Shown in pieces: positions 34,561-45,297 of a DNA stretch of 64,000 nucleotides. A model generated the notes under the pieces. That model saw only the letters and a program-made list of their open reading frames with translations, was not told the DNA's origin and did not search any database. The stretch is from Eretmocerus hayati. Its lineage: Eukaryota > Arthropoda > Insecta > Hymenoptera > Aphelinidae. How positions within the stretch are numbered: the first letter of the stretch is position 1; every line of letters starts with the position of its first letter. Position numbers and translations under genes: made by a program. The stretch is from positions 15,507,268-15,571,267 of the forward strand of contig CM056744.1 in assembly GCA_029851415.1 (NCBI GenBank), given 5' to 3'.

Positions 34561-36360
34561 CTAAACCCCTCCCCCCCCCGGTTACCTCATTTGTATTCAG
34601 CCGGATCGGGTCAAGGCCAAGTACCCCGCGCCACAAAGGGCGGGACGGCAGGAGGGAATAGGAGCACACCTGAAAATAAGTGGAGATTCTGCGGACACAA
34701 TAACTATGACTCACGATTCTTCAGAACATGAACACAGGCATTTATTGCTATCACAATGTTCATGTTACGGCGCGCAGGCCGATAAACCTAAAGCCGCACG
34801 CGGCGATAGGTCTCTCAAAATGTTCACCTTTCATGAGAATCACCAAGTCCACAGTGGACGTTGCAGTGGAAACGTGACTATATATTGACTCAAGCACACT
34901 TACTTATTCACGTCAGAAAAGCCCATATAGCGATGGCGCCCCTCCCCCCATTATTGCTGCGCACGCACTATTGCTTTGCTGAGCCGCTTCCTTCTTCACC
35001 GGAAACCCACTTTGGCGTTCACAAAATGGCGTTTCAATGCCGCGCACGCGGTCAAAAGTGTCCACCGTCGGCACCGTCCGCGTGAGATCTGTTGCGCGAG
35101 CCACGAAAAAGACGTGTAACTGGCGTTGCTCCGGGGCAATTCTCATAAGAGCGAGGACAATACGGGTGGATACACGGAACAAGTTCACGTATCAGAGGTA
35201 TGTTGTGCGGTGCAGACCCCGGGAGAACGGCAAACGCGAGCATAGCTAAATCAGGCGTTATTCTGTGGTACACTACGCAGGGGCATGTCGGGCGTCGGGG
35301 GTTTGCAAGGTTCGTTGGTAACCTTGGATCACTCACCTACGTCTGTACTCACCGATGCCGCTGTTCCGTCGCCGGGCCAGCCCCGGCAGCCTATCTCGTC
35401 GGTGCCGGGGGTGGCATCAATGCTACGGCTAGTTCGATCCAGCTCAACGGCCCGGGTCCTACGGGCCTCCAGATAAGTGATCCTGGCACCGAAATTGTCA
35501 GCTACAGGAATTCCAAAAAGAAGGATCGATACTTCAAAAACTCCTCCATACAAATCCGCGCTGAGAAAAACTGCTCCAGACTCCAATTTTCCAAGATTAT
35601 TGATAAACAAGCTGGAACCAAGCACCCCAGTACGCCTCTTCTACTGCACGTGGAGACATGTTCGTGGTATAGAAATACTCGCCTTAAAAAAATAAAATAC
35701 CCGTATCCTCAAAAATCTCTTGCTTTCTATTAGTTTTTCCACACTGGGAATTGTTGTCCATAAACATGAAAGACCAGATCATTCGCTGTCTTACACAACG
35801 TCCATGCGTGACTTACACAAGACAGCTGGTGATCTGGGCTTTCATGCTTGTGGACAACAATTCCCAGTGTGAAAAACTAATAGAAAGCGAGAGATTTTCG
35901 AGGGTACGGGTATTTTCTTTTTCCAAGACGAGTATTTCTATACCACGAACATGTCTCCACGTGCAGTGGAAGAGGCGTACTGGGGTGCTTGGTTCCAGCG
36001 TGTTTATCAATTATCTTGGAAAATTGGAGGCTGCAGGAATTTTTCTAAGCGCGAATTCGTATGTAGGAGTTTTAAATTTATCGAATTCTTTTTCTGGAAT
36101 TCCTGTAGCTAACAATTTCGGTGCCAAGATCACTTACCTATTTCGGGCCTCCTGGGGCGAAAACGTGGTGAGTAAGCTGGCGAGCGAAAAAGTTGGCACA
36201 CACTGGCACTGTGGACTAATCCATGCGCACACTCGCGATGCGGACACTATTGGTTTACTCGCGGCACGATCTGGTTCTCACCGCAGCTCCTGACTCCGCT
36301 ACTCCTGGGGAACAAGGTAACGAACCCGATGACTCGCGCGGGAACGTGTAGCAAGGTCGG
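34561..36360. promoter_or_regulatory. GC- and CpG-rich block, possible promoter island
   Basis: The base composition changes sharply. CGCGCACGCGG, CGGTGCCGGGGG and many CpGs occur in an otherwise AT-rich window. Several strong donor-like sites lie inside: minus-strand GTAG|GTGAGTGATC near 35330 and ATCG|GTGAGTAC near 35350, and plus-strand GTG|GTGAGTAAG near 36170. This is what a promoter or first exon would show, but no signal peptide or long conserved frame is evident. Foldback 5 sits inside it. A GC-rich retroelement terminus is the alternative. Confidence 0.35.
35471..36140. repeat. Foldback palindrome 5
   Basis: The arms (about 35471-35793 and 35817-36140) are diverged reverse complements with a loop of only about 23 bases. 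Anchors are AAGTGATC-TGGCACCGAAATTG at the ends, CCACGTGCAGT(A/G)GAAGAGGCGTACTGGGG-type sequence inside, and CATGAAAG-CCAGATCA at the tip. The 177-codon plus-strand frame overlapping it is a repeat artefact. Confidence 0.8.
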
Positions 36361-36638
36361 TGGCCATTCTAAAATTGGAATCCTGTATCAACCAATCAAT
36401 TCAGCACCTCCAGAGATCCATAAATCGAACGCCACATATCTTTTGAGGCAGAGGGAGGAGTACAGACGGTTTTTGAGATGTGGAAAATTGACAAACTGTC
36501 AGGAAATACTGATCCGGGTAGGCTCACGATGTAGCGTTCCCATCTACAGATACCATCACGGAATATGCCCGAAAATTCCAAAAAAACGAGGGAGCCCGTG
36601 ACGAATTTTGCTGAGCCATGAAAACCTCCCTCACCCAC

Positions 36639-36640
<2 letters not shown>
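36361..36640. other. Spacer
   Basis: No gene is recognised between the GC-rich block and the CA microsatellite. Confidence 0.3.
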
Positions 36641-36681
<41 letters not shown>

Positions 36682-36775
36682 CACACACAGACACTCACAC
36701 CCACACACACACTAACACACACAGACACTGACATCTACACCCACCCACACTCACCCACACACCCACATACACGTC
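36641..36775. repeat. (CA)n microsatellite with ACACC(C)A variants
   Basis: A pure CA tract (about 36650-36678) is followed by imperfect ACACACAGACACT and ACCCACAC units up to 36775. Confidence 0.85.
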
Positions 36776-39026
36776 CGTATATGGGTGATTATGAGATAAG
36801 TTAGGTATTTCGAGGGCAAAAACGGCGGGGGTCGGGATTTGGACCAAAAATTGACTAGTTGAAATATAGCTGCAATCTGACTGCTCATAGGTGTTTTCCA
36901 ATATATCTGACATCCAGAAACAATTCCCAGACGGGCATGAACGTTAGTCAATCTATGTAAAAGATATGAGCAATTTTCGATATATTTTTGCCACGTTAAG
37001 GACAGCCACGATAAGGACATTTTGGCATAAAAAGTGATCTCAAAGGCGCAAATCAGAATGGATCGTTTTTTCCGAATAGATGGCCCATTTTGACGGTGAG
37101 AGTAGACTGTAAAAAATTTTCTGGACCTTGACGATGCATAGTGTTCGAGAGCCAGTGACCACGGTAAGGACAATTCTTACTTTGCAACGGAAAAATTGTC
37201 TCCATAAATCATCGCGCGGGAAGCCGTTCACGTAATTCATCATTCCGCTGGTGGTGGTATTTTGTTCTTTGGTGTATTAGGAATCAATTACCGCCGCCAT
37301 AGAGCCGTTTGAAGCGATTCGCTGACCCGGGATCGAATTATTGAGAAGCACTCGAAAAATTTGCAAAATTCCAGGACAGAATGTCGGTTGTGTTTTGACT
37401 ATTCTGAAGTGAGACTTGATACTCGATTTGTACATGATATCACCTTATTATAACCCGACTTTGATGTTTGAGTGGTGCGGAACCGAGATAGAATGAATAT
37501 CTCGGTAAACTACACGATTGAAGTGTGCAACTCCAGTTTAGGACATGCCATGGTAAGGACATTTTGACCACCTTTGGTAAGCTGAGGTCCACATTAAACT
37601 CTGATCCGCTCCTGGAACTATTGGGACATCTTCATTTCAATAGATTACACTAGATATCATCGTTAGACTCATCATATTTGGTCATTCAATATGAATGCAA
37701 AGTCAGGACATCAAATGCATAAGTTATCTCAGAATCACCCATATATACCTACATGCACTTGACACACCTCAAAAGGGATCGGAAGATGTGGTTGTATTAG
37801 TAATTGACTCCATGGCAAAGACACCCGAATTCGCGAAAAAAATTGTGAGAAAAATACGATTTGATTGTGCATCTTAAGCGCGTGTTATGCTTTTCCCAAG
37901 AAGGGATAAAGAATTTCCGGGCGCTGGGGAATGGGACTGATTTTTCCTCGACTACTGTATATCCTCTTGTTTGTTTGGTGGGCGATTGTGCATGCGTTCG
38001 TTCATTCACAGGTATTCTTACTTTTCAAAATCAATCATCGATTTCGTAGATGATTAATCAAAACAGCTTTTGAGCAAGCTATGGATCAGAAGAGCGCGCG
38101 AGACCCCAGAGCGCATGCATGTGCTGTAGTCTCGGCGGGTGGTTCCTGACACGTCATCTCTCACGACTAGTAAAACCCGAAACCACGTACTTATTGACTA
38201 AACTCTCGTCCGAATCTCTATTATCTCCACGGCGTTCATCTCCCGAAAGGGATGACTTAGTTCTCAAACGCAAAAGTGCTGTCTACACAAACTACTGTTA
38301 ACTACTCGGCGATCATTTCCTTGGAGGAATAGTTTAGTTTTTCAGCCCATAACCATCGTCCAAGGCACTTTATTTTCGCCAAGGACATCGAATTCGTCTA
38401 AATACGAAGACGCAAAAATACGGTGGTATTCTTCTTCGCCGCGTCGTCTGCTCCGGTGGCCACAGCTGCTAAGAACTCATTTTCATCAATTCTATAAACG
38501 AATAAGTTGTGTATTCCAAAAATCAAATACCCACTGATAGAGGAAGCTCCACACAATTATTGATCGCAGTAAACGTACTATTCCTAGACTGTACGATTGC
38601 TGAAAAAAAAATTGGTCAAGTTTCCCAGCACTCGGAAACTTCTACATTTTATTTGGCAAAATAATAACATCCACGATTGATTTTCAAACGCTTTTTGAAC
38701 GCTCTCAAGGCGTACGATTGGATAGTATTTCATCCATAATCATTCCAAAAACTTCAGGCCCACGTCACAAAGCCAAAGAGTTTTGCGAGAGGATATTAAT
38801 GAGAACTGTGACCCACAGTCAATAGATCTGAGGAAAATAGAGGAGGTTGTGCATGCTACAAATGTCATGTGTACAAAAGTTTCATTGGCGGAGAGGAAAA
38901 TTTTTCGAGATAAAATTTAGCAGAAAACTACTAGTATTTGATATCAAATAGAAGCTCCCTTTCCTGAGAAAGCAGAGTATATCAACCAATAAAATACCAC
39001 AATTCGATTCTATTTTTTTCATATAC
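36776..39026. other. Gene desert with a recurring short motif
   Basis: The phrase (C)A(C/T)G(G)TAAGGACA(TTTTG) recurs at about 36993, 37007, 37160 and 37550. No gene is supported. The plus-strand frame at 38119-38301 (60 codons, serine/arginine-rich end) is unassigned. Confidence 0.3.
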
Positions 39027-39032
39027 TTTATT
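39027..39032 (-). terminator. Polyadenylation signal of the paralogue A gene
   Basis: AATAAA on the minus strand lies about 40 bases after the stop codon at 39073. Confidence 0.6.
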
Positions 39033-39072
39033 ATCCGCTCTGTAACATTGACTCACCATACTCCATCTCTTT

Positions 39073-39790
39073 TTAGGATGATCTGGATTTCAAAGCGATT
39101 AATTGCCTAAGAAAGCGCTGTTCTTGTGATAAGCTAGTCGGGATTTCGATATCTTCTCCTATTTCTTCTGGACTAGTTCTTGGCATCGTGTTTTCGGGGT
39201 GGAGCAGGCCAGAAGAAACGTTAGCCCTGCAAATTTTAAGAGTTTTGAATTCTCATCGTGGTATGTTTATTGGGTTACGATTTGAAGTGGGGTGCATTGC
39301 TTTGCGAGATTTTGTGGGAAAAATTATTTGTTGTGATCGGTCATACTTCTTTTGTAATAATCAGTAGCTTGTGTCATGAGTCTTGGGCGTTTTCACACAG
39401 CACTATATCACGACAGTACCAATATGTATTAAGAATTTTCATCATTTTGGGTTATTTGGAGTAGATGGTAGCTATTCTTGACACAGAATTTTGACCACAA
39501 AAATTGGACTCGTAGTTTCTGACCACTTTTTTTTGGAGTGCGCTGCCGGCAGTATACTCTATCTGGTATCCAACTTGGACATGATCCAAATTTGCCCAAA
39601 TTTCGAAAAAATTCAAATTTTCTAACAATTATTAGCAGTATAGAAAAGTCAGGATTATCACAGCATAGAAGAATCGGCTTGGAATTATCGAAGGCAGTTT
39701 TTCGTTCATATACTTGGACCTGTGAACTTACACAAAAACGTTGAGGATTACGATCAGCAGTAGCAGTAGACTGGCACCGTTTATGATCAT
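39073..39790 (-). CDS. Small secreted protein, paralogue A (two exons, complete)
   Basis: Exon 1 (39790-39732) encodes a strongly hydrophobic signal peptide (MIINGASLLLLLIVILNVF) and ends in phase 2 at a perfect GTAAGT donor. Its acceptor side, CGCTCTTTTGCAG, leaves 13 bases of leader. Exon 2 (39226-39073) starts after AAAATTTGCAG in the matching phase and runs 50 codons to TAA, giving a 70-residue precursor. An AATAAA follows about 40 bases later. The mature peptide (from about residue 24) is acidic then basic, has no cysteine and no amidation site, and carries GLLHPEN, EEIGEDIEI and QEQRFLRQLI. The same blocks occur in the 31.7-kb gene. The family is unknown to me. The 505-bp intron could hide another exon, but none is needed. 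Confidence 0.75.
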
Positions 39791-39803
39791 CAATCTTCGA
39801 GCA

Positions 39804-41363
39804 CTGCAAAAGAGCGAAAAACAACGATATCAGGATGATAAGTACCCAAATTTCATTTTGAAAATCTTTTGCGTTCTCGGTGTATTGAATAACTCGGACA
39901 AAATTATCGGCTCCATTGTAAAGTTTTCGAGCAAGTTGTTTTAACGATTGCACGCCAACGATTCGCTTCTCAGGAGTGCGACCGCTAGAGGGCTCTTGGA
40001 GTGCGATCCGGGGCATGATGACGCCCTGGATCGAGTCAAGGGACACCGGACCTGGGTTTCAGCTCAAATCCAGTTGGGGGGGGGGGGAGGAGGGACTGGT
40101 CTCGAGACTAGTGCTGGGGTGCTTTGGACCAAAGCCTCGACCAAAGCCATAAAGAGAACGGGTCACTGGTGATCTCTCCTTGGGGTATATGACAACCCTT
40201 CGGACGAAACTCTTGCACCAAAATATTCACGTATTAATTTTCCTGGTGTTCCTCTCCAAATTTTTTGTATTATTTAACTATGACTCCATAATTTCATTTT
40301 TTTCATTTCATTTCATTTTTCATTTTTCCATACCAGGTCAATTTTTTCTTCAACTAGTACTTGGTGTATAATACACCAGGTACTCTACAGAAGGTACTAA
40401 TAGGCCCTATGCGCAGGCTGGTTCCCTGTAATGGAGACGAGAAATCCATCTCCGGCACTTCTTTTTTATTCAGGTGAAGTGTACGAAAAGTAGATTCTAC
40501 ATCTCCACTGGGCCTACAGTTTAAAGAGGATATGACGGCTCTCATTTTTGTAGCAATCGTGTATGTGAGACTTGTGCTTCAAAAAATGGACAATTTGTAG
40601 AATCACGCTGATCTCATAACTGTCCTCATCATTCTGATAATACTTGCCCAATTAAAAGCAAAACGTTGAAGCCAGATGAATAAAACAACTTACTCAAAGA
40701 CTTCGCCAGAAGATCCATCATTTCATCAAAAATACCCAAATTCTGGAATGGTTCCGAAAATAGTTCTCAGATAATGACTCAATATTTGATGTATGTAAAA
40801 GTTTTTGAATTCTACTCGAGTAATCTGAGAGGCATAGGAACAAATATGGACAAATATGCGTGCGGTGAACCCATCAAGTAACTCTACAGCAATTTTTTCG
40901 ATAAACGAATCATGAATTACGGAAATTCAATGGAGAAAATGAAGAATAGGGCCATAAAGTTTTCTTACTTGTGAACTATGACCATCGTGATTCAGAGTGT
41001 GGCACTTCAAAAAATATTGCTGCTGTTCCACAGTATCCATTCACTGCCCGGAGAATGAACTATCAGTTCAGTTCTGCGTTGTTTTTGTGTTTCTCGTCAT
41101 GTAGAACTATTAGAGAGATTGATTACTTGTGTATCTCATGAAGAGAGATAAAGAAATCACGATTTAGAATGAATTTTATGGCAAAGTGTTATCGAAGTTG
41201 TTATGATTCGTGACAAATTATGAGATGATAGAAACAACGTGGTCATTAAATTTGTTCCGGACGATAGTGTCTGAAGGATAGTTACAACGTGTTCTGAAGT
41301 TTTGAATCTGAATTATAGAGATAAATTCAGAATGCTCGACTCAGAAGCCCTGAAGGAGTCTGT
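39804..41363. other. Intergenic DNA upstream of paralogue A
   Basis: A 5' UTR exon and promoter of the minus-strand gene should lie here but were not located. It contains a G-run at about 40076-40088, a TTTCA-rich stretch at 40300-40330 and a short GGTGTATAATACACC hairpin at about 40363-40378. The minus-strand 64-codon frame at 40354-40545 is unassigned. Confidence 0.3.
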
Positions 41364-42641
41364 ATGGACCGATTCCACGTAAGATCAGACAGTCAAAAAT
41401 TGCTCAAGTCTCAAATCTCTTCCAGGATGAAATATATGTTTCTAAGGACAAATTAAGGAGACGTGTTTTTGCGTTTTGCCTTATCATGCTCTGACTCGAA
41501 GTTATCGATTTTTTTCATTTAATGGGCATTTCGTGGAATCAGCAACTTTTGATCGATATAGATGCAATTCTCCGTGTGTAATGGCCTTCGTGGATATAAG
41601 ACTTATTTAGGGGGGTCAAGTAAGTTATATTGCACCCAAAAATCTTGGTACAGAAACACAATTAGTGAGCAGTAGAGGTGAGCAGGATCCACAAAAATTG
41701 ATCTTGGCCGAAATCGAGGAACGTTGAATAGCTCAAAATAATCATCCTCAATTTTGATAGAAAATTTTCTGTTAACTCTTTGAAACATGAGGAACAAAAT
41801 GTACTTAGTCCGGTTTGCGCGACGTGGCGCAGAGTGGGGCTAAAGATCATTTTCTGGATTCCATCATCGTTGAAATTTGTTTTTCATGATCGTTCGGACA
41901 GATGGGGTTCGTAATAAGTCTGTGAAGGGCTGCATCGATACTCGGACGTTTTTATCCACGCTAATAGCTGTTGATGAATGATTCCCTTGTTTCTCACTGC
42001 ATTAATTCCATCTGGAAGATAGGATATACTCCACGCCATACTTGTGTCGAATGATAACACAAGTCAGGTATCATAGATCAGTCAAACTTAAATTTGATAG
42101 CACCAAAGCATCATAGTATCACATTCACAATCTTAAAAAACAAGTTTGAACGATAAAACCCAGAAAATGATCTTTAGTCCCATTCTGCGCCACGTCGCGC
42201 AAACCAAACCAAGTACATTTCGTTCCTCGTGTTTCAACGAGCTCACAGAAAATTTTCCATCAAAATTGAGGATGATTATTTCGAGCTATTCAACTTTCCT
42301 CGATTTTGGCCAAAATCAATTTTTGTGGATCCTGCTCACTAATTGTGTTCCTGTACCAAAATTTTCTGGTGCAATATAACTCACTTGACCTCCTTGAACA
42401 AGTCTTATCTCCACGAAGGCCATTACACACGGGAAATTGCATCTATATCGATCAAAAGTTGCTGATTCCACGAAATGCCCATTAAATGAAAAAAATCGAT
42501 AACTTCGAGTTAGAGCATCATAGGGCAAAACGCAAAAATACGTGTCTCGTTGATTTGTCCTTAGAAACATATATTCCATCCTGGAAGGGATTCAAGACTT
42601 GAGCAATTTTCGAGTGTCTGATCTTACATGGAATTGGTCTA
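41364..42641. repeat. Foldback palindrome 6
   Basis: The left arm (about 41364-41858) and right arm (about 42160-42641) are diverged reverse complements, each about 490 bp, around a 300-base non-repeated centre. Anchors are GTAAGATCAGACA at the ends, TTTGCG-TTTTGCC, ATCGATATAGATGCAATT and GATCATTTTCTGG at the inner ends. All short open frames here are palindromic shadows. Confidence 0.85.
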
Positions 42642-42815
42642 TGGTAATTTCTGAGGAGATTTTTCCAGGTGGTTCTCGGTCTTTGCGGATTTTGTATTCA
42701 TAATTTTCAGTATTGGAATAATTAAATAATTATTTTATTGAAAGTTTCCTCACCTTGAACGTGGACGTCGAATCTTAGCATCAATTTAAGCAATTTATGT
42801 GGAGAACTCTAAACT

Positions 42816-43535
42816 GTAAAAAAATTTATGTAAATTCACGATGCTCAGCATTGTGAATTTTCAAGCCCGGCTGGGAAATTCACAAGCGCGCTCGTAAATT
42901 TTCTTACCGGCGGATGGTGAATTCCTGCTTATTGGAAGGAACCGCCGTACCTGAGTGACAGAGACTTATGAGTGTCTCTTTAAAATGCTGAGTTGTTGCT
43001 GATTCTACTCCTTAGACGTCTTTTCTAGCATACTAATGAATTATTGAGATGTGTTGATTATTACGATGAATGTAATTTTTTGGACAAAAATGCATCAATT
43101 TTGTTATGGGCTAGTCATAACCTAATACTGTGTGGCCTCGTTATAGCAATTCGCGCTTGAATAATTCTAATAAAAATGAATCCGTGGATGAGAATAATCT
43201 CTATCTAACACGAGAGTCACGTTGAGCTCCTTTCTCGCTGCCGGCATTGCACACGTTTGCCAAAGTCTTGGAGCGGATCAGCAGTCTACCCTTTCGGAGA
43301 TGAAAATTTACGAAGACGTTGAATTTTCCGACTTTCGAGTTTGCTGTCTGCTCCATTCCTTTATAAGCTGTTATTTCTTTGAACGGCCCGGTACGAAAAA
43401 TTTCAGACTGCAACTCGTATACGCGTAGTCAAATGAAATTCACAAGCCTGGGACGAAAAATTTACAAGCTCCGGAACGTTAATCCACCAGGCTCAGCACT
43501 GTGAATTCCACCATGTATTTTTACCTCGGAGATTT
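42816..43535. mobile_element. Inverted-repeat element with repeated GTAAATT motifs
   Basis: The left end (CTGTAAAAAAATTTATG, then TAAATTCACGATGCTCAGCA) is matched by the complement of the right end (43490-43535). The motif (G/C)CTTGTAAATTT or its variants recurs near both ends. A related end lies at 62644. The CACTG-TAAAAA start of that copy recalls CACTA-type elements (inference only). No transposase is seen. Confidence 0.55.
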
Positions 43536-45297
43536 TTCGCAGCGTAGTGGGTGACCTTTAAATCGAGTGAAAAGTGCTGTCACTCTTGTAGCTTTGGCTC
43601 GTCTCCGAGTGTCCTCGTGCTGCGCTGCAAGCAGCCGCAAGCCCCGTCCCGGGCAATCGAGATGGACATATGCTGCCTTTTTCCTGCAACAAAAAAGTTG
43701 ACACTGAGTGTTATGCTATGTGTGATCGAAAAATATCACTGTTGAGACCGAAGATGCCCAGAGAGTTCAAGACGAGAAGAAAATTGAGGTTAAGCATGCA
43801 GACTTTGCAGCTATTTGCACACAGAAGAGTTACAAAGGATGAAATACTCATCTGAATAAGAGTAACTGAAGCCACGCTACGCATCCCTGTTCACGCCAAG
43901 GTTGCTTCTCTTCATCCGCAAGCTCATCAACTTTCTGCAAAAAGTTACTCTCATAAGAAAATTTCCCCCGAGCCCGCACGAGCCGCTGTTGAGCAGTTTA
44001 CGGTCTGATAATGTTGTTCTGTAATGAATGTACCCAACAGAAAAATCGATATGATTGGTCGTCACCAACTGCCTTGTACATTCACTCGCGGATCGATTTT
44101 GCAATCATGCAGCACCAGCTCTTTCGAGAACACTTCAAGCTAAAATCTTACGAAATCCATGAGGCGTTACGTTGGGACATCACAGTTTCAAGGTCTCTAC
44201 AACATTTCTGAGGAATCACCTTTCACGTAATGAACAGCCCCGTATTCTTGAATCGTGCAACCAGGATCGAGGACGGATTTTGCTTTTTTTAACGGAAAAT
44301 AATGTATTTAGGGAAGCAGTTCTCCATCGAGTTTCCTCACGCAATTCCATTTTCTCTCTGAAAAATCTTCAAATCTTTGTTGGTCATTGTCCATGTCTGT
44401 GTGTGCGTGTATTGTATATTTTTTTCGTCAACGGTTTTAGCTCAATCCTCCAGTGGATCTATCTGTAATTCATTTGAGTTGTAGGTAACTATGTATTTTC
44501 AACATACAAATGTATGTTGAGAAGATTGCTTATTCCGGGACACCATTTTTGATTTACAACTTTTGAGAAACCAGAATTTCGAAATGAACGAGAAATCGAT
44601 CTTGTCATTTGAAAATATCCTCTTCCGGAGTTATCGTACGTATTTTCGCACAACCAACACGGTTCTTCCCCGATGATCTTCTATCATACCCGGTTGGTGC
44701 CACGATAAATGCACCGGATTCTCGAGTCGGGTTTTTTATCTTCAGGAAAAAATTTTCCCCTGCCCCACGAGCTCATTATCATCCCGGGAGAGCGAAATAA
44801 TCCCATGGAGAAATCAGAATTGCGTTAATAGAAAAAAAAAAATCCAAGAGAAATCTTCTTACTTGCCCCAAAAATCTCCCTCGAGGACCTCACTGCGGAA
44901 CCCACTAAAAAATGATCGACCATCTCCGGCAATCTCTCATCATAAAAGAAACATTTTATTTTGTATATACGGCTATTTGAGATTTCAAATTGAGAAAACA
45001 TTCTGTTCATCCCATTTATTAGCAGCGTATTTCTTCGTACGTAGCAATGGTCTGATAACGTCATGTCTTCCAACTTAAAATTAGAGCCATGCATGAATGT
45101 AGCAATACATATAGTAAGAGATACGTTGGACAGATGAAATTGGCCGTCGATTGGTTTGTTTCATTGATTGATAAAATCTGATGTGATAACGGATGGGCCA
45201 TCTATACTTGATAACTGTCAGTCAATTTTTGACAGGCGATCATCGTTCACCGGCTGCCAGATTTTCCTACAAATTTCATAATCGCGATATTTCCAGA
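43536..45297. other. Intergenic DNA upstream of the carboxypeptidase gene
   Basis: No supported gene. A perfect short hairpin, CAACATAC-AAAT-GTATGTTG, lies at about 44499-44520. The minus-strand frame at 44825-45094 (89 codons) ends near a GTAAGA donor but has no signal or domain. The last 150 bases hold the likely promoter; TGTCAGTCAATT near 45215 could be an initiator. Confidence 0.35.

Noticed and set aside
35200..35733. 177-codon plus-strand frame
   Set aside because: It spans a GC-rich block, where stop codons are rarer, and runs into foldback 5. No domain or signal.
36396..36913. Minus-strand frames rich in VCVCVC
   Set aside because: They are simple translations of the CA microsatellite.
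39429..40046. 205-codon minus-strand open frame, the longest after the 421-residue gene
   Set aside because: Two perfect splice sites fall inside it, and a different frame between them gives a signal peptide that joins in phase to a clear terminal exon at 39226-39073. The long frame is a coincidence over an exon and its introns.
44825..45094. 89-codon minus-strand frame as an exon
   Set aside because: It ends near a good donor but lacks an acceptor, signal peptide or recognisable domain.
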